Positions 4,461 to 7,425 of a stretch of DNA of 7,425 nt are shown here, one piece after another. The DNA comes from Methanobacteriota archaeon (GTDB lineage: Archaea; Hydrothermarchaeota; Hydrothermarchaeia; Hydrothermarchaeales; JACRDW01). Each line of letters starts with the position of its first letter. Position 1 is the first letter of the stretch. The DNA lies in assembly GCA_016212785.1 (NCBI GenBank), contig JACRDW010000038.1:1-7425 (forward strand). The letters are read 5' to 3'. Below the pieces are notes generated by a model. It was given only the letters and a program-made list of their open reading frames with translations. It did not search any database and was not told where the DNA came from. Position numbers and translations under genes: made by a program.

Positions 4461-5660
4461 ATGATATACATGGACCACGCCGCAACCACGCCAGTTGACG
4501 AGAGAGTCGTGAAGGCAATGCTGCCATATCTTTCAGAAAAATACGGGAATCCTTCCTCGCTCTACGGTCTGGCGCAGGAAGCAAGGAAGGCAATGGAGGA
4601 TGCGAGAGCAAAAATCGCAGGTTTAATCAACGCGAAGCCGGAGGAAATAATCTTCACCTCAGGCGGAACAGAAAGCGACAACCTCGCATTAAAGGGCGTA
4701 GCCCTTGCAAGCAAAAAAAAGCACATAATTACTTCTTCAATCGAGCACCATGCGGTGCTGAAAACCTGCGAATGGCTTGAGAAGCACGGTTTTAAAGTTA
4801 CGTATTTGCCGGTTGATAGGTACGGGCTGGTTAAAGTTGAAGACGTTGAGAAGGCTATTACAAAAGATACTGCGCTCATTTCAATAATGCATGCGAACAA
4901 CGAAATAGGCACGATAGAGCCGGTCGAAGAAGTTGGAAAAATTGCAGAGGAGCACGAAATTTATTTCCATACTGATGCTGTGCAGAGTGTCGGAAAAATC
5001 CCGGTAGACGTCGAAAAAATGAATATAAACCTGCTTTCAATCTCATCGCACAAGATTTATGGACCTAAAGGCGTAGGGGCGCTTTACATAAGGAGAGGCA
5101 CGAGAATAGAAGCCCTCCAGCACGGCGGGGGTCACGAACGAAAATTGCGCTCGGGCACTGAAAACGTCTCAGGAATTGTCGGCTTTGGAAAGGCAGCAGA
5201 AATTGCGAGGCAGGAGATGCTAAGCGAGACTGAGAGGCTGAGCAAGCTGAGGGACAGACTCATTGAAGGAGCGCTTAAAATCGAGAACTCCTGGCTAAAC
5301 GGACACCCGACAAAAAGGCTTCCGAACAATGCGCATTTATGCTTCAAATTCATCGAGGGCGAGTCGCTGATACTCGAGCTGGACTTCAATGGAATTGCGG
5401 CCGGCACAGGAAGCGCATGTTCTTCTCGCAGCCTTGAGCCCAGCCATGTTTTAACCGCAATAGGTTTGAGACCAGAGGAAACCCACGGCTCTCTGAGATT
5501 TACGCTGGGCAGGAGCAATACCGATAAAGACGTTGAGCAGGTGCTTTCTGTGCTTCCTGGAATAGTGGAGAGGTTCAGAGCAATCTCTCCGTTCAAAAAA
5601 GATTTCAGGGAGTATGAGAGTGCGTTGCTTAAGGAGCACCACAGCTCAGGAGTGGATTGA
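4461..5660 (+). CDS. iscS: Cysteine desulfurase, IscS/NifS family
   Basis: The 399-residue protein is a full-length class I aminotransferase-fold desulfurase (E. coli IscS is 404). It opens with MDHAATTPVDERV and shows FTSGGTESDN (65-74), the PLP-stacking H97 in SIEHHAV, HANNEIGTIEP (144-154), D172 and Q175 in HTDAVQSVGK, and the Schiff-base lysine K198 in SSHKIYGPKG. R230 SGTEN and the mobile-loop cysteine C320 in GSACSSRSLEPSHV complete the active site. It releases sulfur from cysteine as a persulfide on C320, which it hands to IscU for Fe-S assembly and possibly to tRNA-dependent pathways. GGTGAG (4452-4457) is the ribosome-binding site. The stop codon is one base before the iscU ATG, and the iscU ribosome-binding site lies inside its last codons, so the two are coupled. 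Confidence 0.95.
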   Translation: MIYMDHAATTPVDERVVKAMLPYLSEKYGNPSSLYGLAQEARKAMEDARAKIAGLINAKPEEIIFTSGGTESDNLALKGVALASKKKHIITSSIEHHAVLKTCEWLEKHGFKVTYLPVDRYGLVKVEDVEKAITKDTALISIMHANNEIGTIEPVEEVGKIAEEHEIYFHTDAVQSVGKIPVDVEKMNINLLSISSHKIYGPKGVGALYIRRGTRIEALQHGGGHERKLRSGTENVSGIVGFGKAAEIARQEMLSETERLSKLRDRLIEGALKIENSWLNGHPTKRLPNNAHLCFKFIEGESLILELDFNGIAAGTGSACSSRSLEPSHVLTAIGLRPEETHGSLRFTLGRSNTDKDVEQVLSVLPGIVERFRAISPFKKDFREYESALLKEHHSSGVD

Positions 5661-5664
5661 AATG
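5648..5664 (+). repeat. 17-base direct repeat, copy 2 (iscS stop / iscU start)
   Basis: AGGAGTGGATTGAAATG is identical to 792-808. Here it contains the iscU ribosome-binding site, the iscS TGA and the iscU ATG. Confidence 0.75.
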
Positions 5665-6033
5665 TATAGCGACAAATTGATAGAGCATTTCAGAAACCCG
5701 AAAAACATGGGAAGGATGGAAAACCCGGACGGCGTAGGCAAGGCAGGCAATCCTGTCTGCGGCGACGTCATGTACCTCTACATAAAGGTGAAGGACAACA
5801 AAATCGACGACATTAAATTCGAGACCTTCGGCTGCGCAGCAGCTATTGGAACAAGCAGCATGATTACCGAGATGGCGAGGGGGAAAACCCTCGAGGAAGC
5901 GATGAAGATAAGCAAGCAGGACGTGGAGGGCGAGCTCGGCGGACTGCCGCCCATAAAGAGGCACTGCTCGAATCTCGCAGCAGATACTCTTAGAAAGGCT
6001 ATCGAGGACTACCTCTCGAAGAAGAAAAAATGA
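5662..6033 (+). CDS. iscU: IscU-type Fe-S cluster scaffold protein
   Basis: The 123-residue protein starts MYSDKLIEHFRNPKNMG, a hallmark of IscU/NifU-N proteins. It retains the three cluster-ligating cysteines: C33 in GNPVCGD, C58 in FGCAAAIGTSSM and C102 in RHCSNLAADTL, plus the adjacent D35. It is a cytoplasmic scaffold on which IscS-derived sulfur and iron form a [2Fe-2S] or [4Fe-4S] cluster. The LPPVK chaperone-binding motif of bacterial IscU appears as LPPIK (95-99). No HscA/HscB genes are in the window. ATG 5662 is chosen because the family motif starts exactly there; the frame is open upstream but would run through the iscS end. A T7 tract follows the stop and probably ends the transcript. 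Confidence 0.95.
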   Translation: MYSDKLIEHFRNPKNMGRMENPDGVGKAGNPVCGDVMYLYIKVKDNKIDDIKFETFGCAAAIGTSSMITEMARGKTLEEAMKISKQDVEGELGGLPPIKRHCSNLAADTLRKAIEDYLSKKKK

Positions 6034-6037
6034 CTAA

Positions 6038-6044
6038 TTTTTTT
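6038..6044 (+). terminator. T-rich tract, likely archaeal terminator after iscU
   Basis: Seven consecutive T residues lie four bases after the iscU stop codon, with no strong hairpin before them. Archaeal RNA polymerase often terminates at such tracts. The 76-base gap to the next gene supports a transcript end. Confidence 0.45.
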
Positions 6045-6109
6045 CTTAGATGCTCAAACCGAAGTATCTCTACGAATAATAGTAGACATCGAAAATAAGA
6101 AGGTGAAAA

Positions 6110-6235
6110 ATGAGCGAAGCAAAATGCAGCAACTGCGGCAGAAGCGATGAGGAAGTGAAGCTCATCCAGTACCGCCACAAGGGAAAGGATGCGTTCGTGT
6201 GCGTGCACTGCCTGCCGATGTTCATACATGGATAA
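6110..6235 (+). CDS. 41-residue zinc-ribbon protein (CSNCG...CVHCLPMFIHG)
   Basis: The ORF begins ATG 6110 with AAGGTGA (6100-6106) just upstream. The product carries C6 and C9 in CSNCG and C31 and C34 in CVHCLP, spaced to form one zinc ribbon. A basic YRHKGKDAFVC segment separates the knuckles and the protein ends LPMFIHG. Very short proteins ending VCxxCLPxxIHG are, as I recall, widespread and uncharacterised in anaerobic archaea and bacteria. No enzymatic residue is evident; a nucleic-acid- or protein-binding adaptor is possible. It follows iscU after a T-tract, so it may have its own weak promoter (GAATAATA at 6074-6081) or be read through. Its stop codon touches the end of the convergent PIN gene: TAA 6233-6235 next to 6236. 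Confidence 0.7.
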   Translation: MSEAKCSNCGRSDEEVKLIQYRHKGKDAFVCVHCLPMFIHG

Positions 6236-6643
6236 TTATTCTTTGATTGGCAGAGGCTCTATGCGGGGAATCTCCATGCCATCAAAATGTTTATCCAAAG
6301 AAACTATTCCATCGGCATTTAAACTCAAGGCTGCGGAATATTGAATCGAGTCCTCGATATCCAGGTTTTTTTCGAGACTTATATCTATTGCCTCGAGCTC
6401 GTCTTGAATCTTTGTGTCGTAAATGCTCAATCCTTTGTATCCCGTCAAACTTGCCAAAAATATTCTGAGTTCTTTTTTCTTTTTTAAACTCTCCATTATG
6501 ATAATAATAGAATGAATCGAAAAATCCGTTATAACTCCGAACTCTTTTCCGTCTCTGAGAAGGGTTAAAAAATGAGCGCATTGTTTTTTCTTTGACCTGG
6601 CGAGCATGACTTCCAGGAAAATATTCGTATCAATGAGGTACAT
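6236..6643 (-). CDS. PIN-domain protein, VapC-type toxin
   Basis: The 135-residue product starts MYLIDTNIFLEVML, the standard PIN opening with the metal-binding D5. Further acidic residues lie in LDIEDSIQYSAAL (D95, E97, D98) and GIVSLDKHFDG (D117, D121), matching the later PIN motifs. PIN toxins are Mg-dependent ribonucleases that cleave tRNA, rRNA or mRNA when free of antitoxin. The second acidic position, normally a Glu near residue 40-45, is not obvious: the helix reads VITDFSIHSIIIIMES, so D40 or E51 would have to serve. Activity is therefore less certain. The gene overlaps the antitoxin gene by 14 bases, which is typical of VapBC coupling, and it converges tail to tail with the small zinc-ribbon gene. 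Confidence 0.75.
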   Translation of the reverse strand: MYLIDTNIFLEVMLARSKKKQCAHFLTLLRDGKEFGVITDFSIHSIIIIMESLKKKKELRIFLASLTGYKGLSIYDTKIQDELEAIDISLEKNLDIEDSIQYSAALSLNADGIVSLDKHFDGMEIPRIEPLPIKE

Positions 6644-6905
6644 ACTTCCCAGCCCATAATTTTCTGGCCATGTGCTGGAGTTCGACGGATTCGATTTTTA
6701 CGCCTGCAAGCAGCCCTTCAATAGCCTTGACGGGGTCGTCTTTGAACTTTGCTTCTTCCTTTTCTCTCGGCGAAGCCAGCCACTTTTGGAATGCCTCTTC
6801 AGCAGCTTTGCTTAAAGCGCCCTTCCCATAGCCGAAGCGCTTCATTGCCGTTTCTCTAAACTTTTTCTCCACTCTTTTGGATAGCTGAACACGGATTCCA
6901 GACAT
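6630..6905 (-). CDS. VapB-type antitoxin, ribbon-helix-helix-like
   Basis: The 91-residue protein has a short N-terminal strand (GIRVQLSKRVEKKF) followed by two helices, ending about residue 44, that fit a ribbon-helix-helix DNA-binding fold. A charged linker (SPREKEEAKFKDDP) and a C-terminal helix with aromatic end (ELQHMARKLWAGKY) follow, the usual toxin-wrapping part. It would neutralise the PIN protein and repress its own operon. The gene lies directly upstream of the toxin and overlaps it by 14 bases. A TATA box about 24-31 bases before the ATG implies leaderless translation, and CCATATGG between the two is a plausible operator. Assignment rests on arrangement and general pattern, as antitoxin sequences diverge quickly. 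Confidence 0.65.
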   Translation of the reverse strand: MSGIRVQLSKRVEKKFRETAMKRFGYGKGALSKAAEEAFQKWLASPREKEEAKFKDDPVKAIEGLLAGVKIESVELQHMARKLWAGKYVPH

Positions 6906-6917
6906 AATACTATTTGT

Positions 6918-6925
6918 CCATATGG
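6918..6925. promoter_or_regulatory. CCATATGG palindrome, candidate antitoxin operator
   Basis: The 8-bp palindrome sits between the TATA box and the antitoxin start codon, flanked by TACTAT direct repeats (6908-6913 and 6927-6932). Binding of the antitoxin-toxin complex here would block transcription. It is inferred from symmetry and location. Confidence 0.4.
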
Positions 6926-6928
6926 TAC

Positions 6929-6936
6929 TATATAAA
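6929..6936 (-). promoter_or_regulatory. TATA box for the toxin-antitoxin operon
   Basis: The minus strand reads TTTATATA, a near-ideal archaeal TATA box, ending 24 bases before the ATG at 6905. Transcription would begin at or a few bases from the start codon. Confidence 0.65.
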
Positions 6937-6948
6937 TATTACTAAATG

Positions 6949-7425
6949 TTAGCTTTTCATCCCAGCAACTTCCCTGAAAGCATTTAAAACTTTGTTTATT
7001 TCTTCTTCGCTCAGCCCGTAGACGCTCATCTTCACGTGCTTGCTCAAGCCCTTGTGCAGTCCAACGATGCCTCGCTTCTGCATTTCCTCAGCGAGGAAGA
7101 AGCCCTTGCGCTTGTGCGTCTTTGAGATTTCCCAGAAGAGAGGCGTTTCGAAGTGCAGGAGATGATGCCTGTGCGGTCTCTCGCCGAGCAGCATTAGGTC
7201 GCCTATGTTTTCCATTTCTTTTATGAATTTCTCGCTCTTTTTCGTCTCTTCTTCCCAGCGCTTCACTCTTTCTTTCACGTACGGAAAAGAGAGCATGGAG
7301 CTGATGAGCGGCAGACCGCCGATGCTGCATCCGAATACGTTTGGAATTTTCTTGCCGAAGACCCTGCCTGTCCAATCAGGTTTTGCGCTGGAGGTTGCAA
7401 ACAGCTTTTTGCTCCACTCGAAGGA
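6949..7425 (-). CDS. pscS: O-phosphoseryl-tRNA(Cys):Cys-tRNA synthase (SepCysS), C-terminal part
   Basis: The minus strand is open from the window edge to TAA at 6951-6949, giving the last 158 residues of a protein normally near 380-400. Landmarks are TGRVFGKKIPNVFGCSIGG, then SSMLSFPYVKERVKRWEEE and the C-terminal VGLHKGLSKHVKMSVYGLS. These match SepCysS, the PLP enzyme that turns phosphoserine-tRNA(Cys) into cysteinyl-tRNA(Cys) in methanogens and relatives. Cysteine 33 of the fragment is 125 residues from the C-terminus, which fits Cys272 of the M. jannaschii enzyme, one of three cysteines needed for its Fe-S cluster; this equivalence is inferred by position. The PLP lysine and the other two cysteines are outside the window. 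It is transcribed toward the toxin-antitoxin pair; no terminator is clear in the 43-base gap. Confidence 0.85.
   Translation of the reverse strand, partial: SFEWSKKLFATSSAKPDWTGRVFGKKIPNVFGCSIGGLPLISSMLSFPYVKERVKRWEEETKKSEKFIKEMENIGDLMLLGERPHRHHLLHFETPLFWEISKTHKRKGFFLAEEMQKRGIVGLHKGLSKHVKMSVYGLSEEEINKVLNAFREVAGMKS

Noticed and set aside
5132..5596. 154-codon open frame antisense to iscS
   Set aside because: It is Ser/Leu-rich, fully inside a strongly conserved gene on the other strand, and has no start signal. The other antisense frames are likewise shadows.
6069..6086. Small stem TCTAC/GTAGA between iscU and the zinc-ribbon gene as a terminator hairpin
   Set aside because: It is only five pairs with an eight-base AT-rich loop and lies after, not before, the T-tract.
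1..7425. CRISPR array, insertion sequence or transposase
   Set aside because: There are no regularly spaced direct repeats with unique spacers and no transposase-like protein; the repeats seen are pairs only.

Overview
The window looks like euryarchaeal DNA. It carries a partial Sep-tRNA:Cys-tRNA synthase, an enzyme largely confined to methanogens, Archaeoglobi and relatives. It also has polyferredoxins that resemble the electron-transfer subunits of formylmethanofuran dehydrogenase, AT-rich TATA-box promoters with very short leaders, and GGTGA-type ribosome-binding sites. An Archaeoglobi/Methanosarcinales/ANME-like source is the best guess; the species cannot be named from this sequence.

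Layout. Positions 1-170 (minus) hold the first 56 codons of a membrane-anchored protein, divergent from everything to its right. The gap 171-378 has a TATA box for that gene, a 14-bp perfect palindrome and the left arm of an imperfect inverted repeat. From 379 to 3196 (plus) runs a tightly packed iron-sulfur cluster of genes: a SufT/MIP18-type (DUF59) protein, a small Cys-rich zinc-ribbon-like protein, a 2[4Fe-4S] ferredoxin, a 59-residue ScdA_N/DUF1858-type protein, a six-cluster FwdF-like polyferredoxin, a two-cluster ferredoxin with a long tail, and a protein joining a PF04060-type Fe-S motif to two more clusters. Next comes a 399-residue membrane protein (3249-4448) made of three tandem four-helix units, each with an AHxH motif, then iscS (4461-5660), iscU (5662-6033) and a 41-residue zinc-ribbon protein (6110-6235). 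On the minus strand lie a RHH/PIN (VapBC-type) toxin-antitoxin pair (6236-6905) and, running off the right edge, the C-terminal 158 residues of SepCysS (6949-7425).

How the genes may work together. IscS and IscU supply persulfide sulfur and nascent clusters. SufT-type proteins help deliver clusters, and ScdA_N proteins are tied to repair of clusters damaged by NO or peroxide. Ferredoxins would carry the electrons. The triple-repeat membrane protein resembles the four-helix 'cytochrome-c oxidase'-like family and may bind heme or metal. SepCysS is itself an Fe-S enzyme needing a sulfur donor. A sulfur/Fe-S assembly and repair island is therefore a reasonable inference, but no catalytic oxidoreductase subunit for the ferredoxins lies in the window.

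The most unusual signals are the tandem triplication in the membrane protein (two repeats are 64/65 identical in DNA over one block), the imperfect inverted repeats flanking the sufT-like gene, and the reuse of that gene's start region (29 identical bases) as a 15-codon upstream ORF of the membrane-protein gene.
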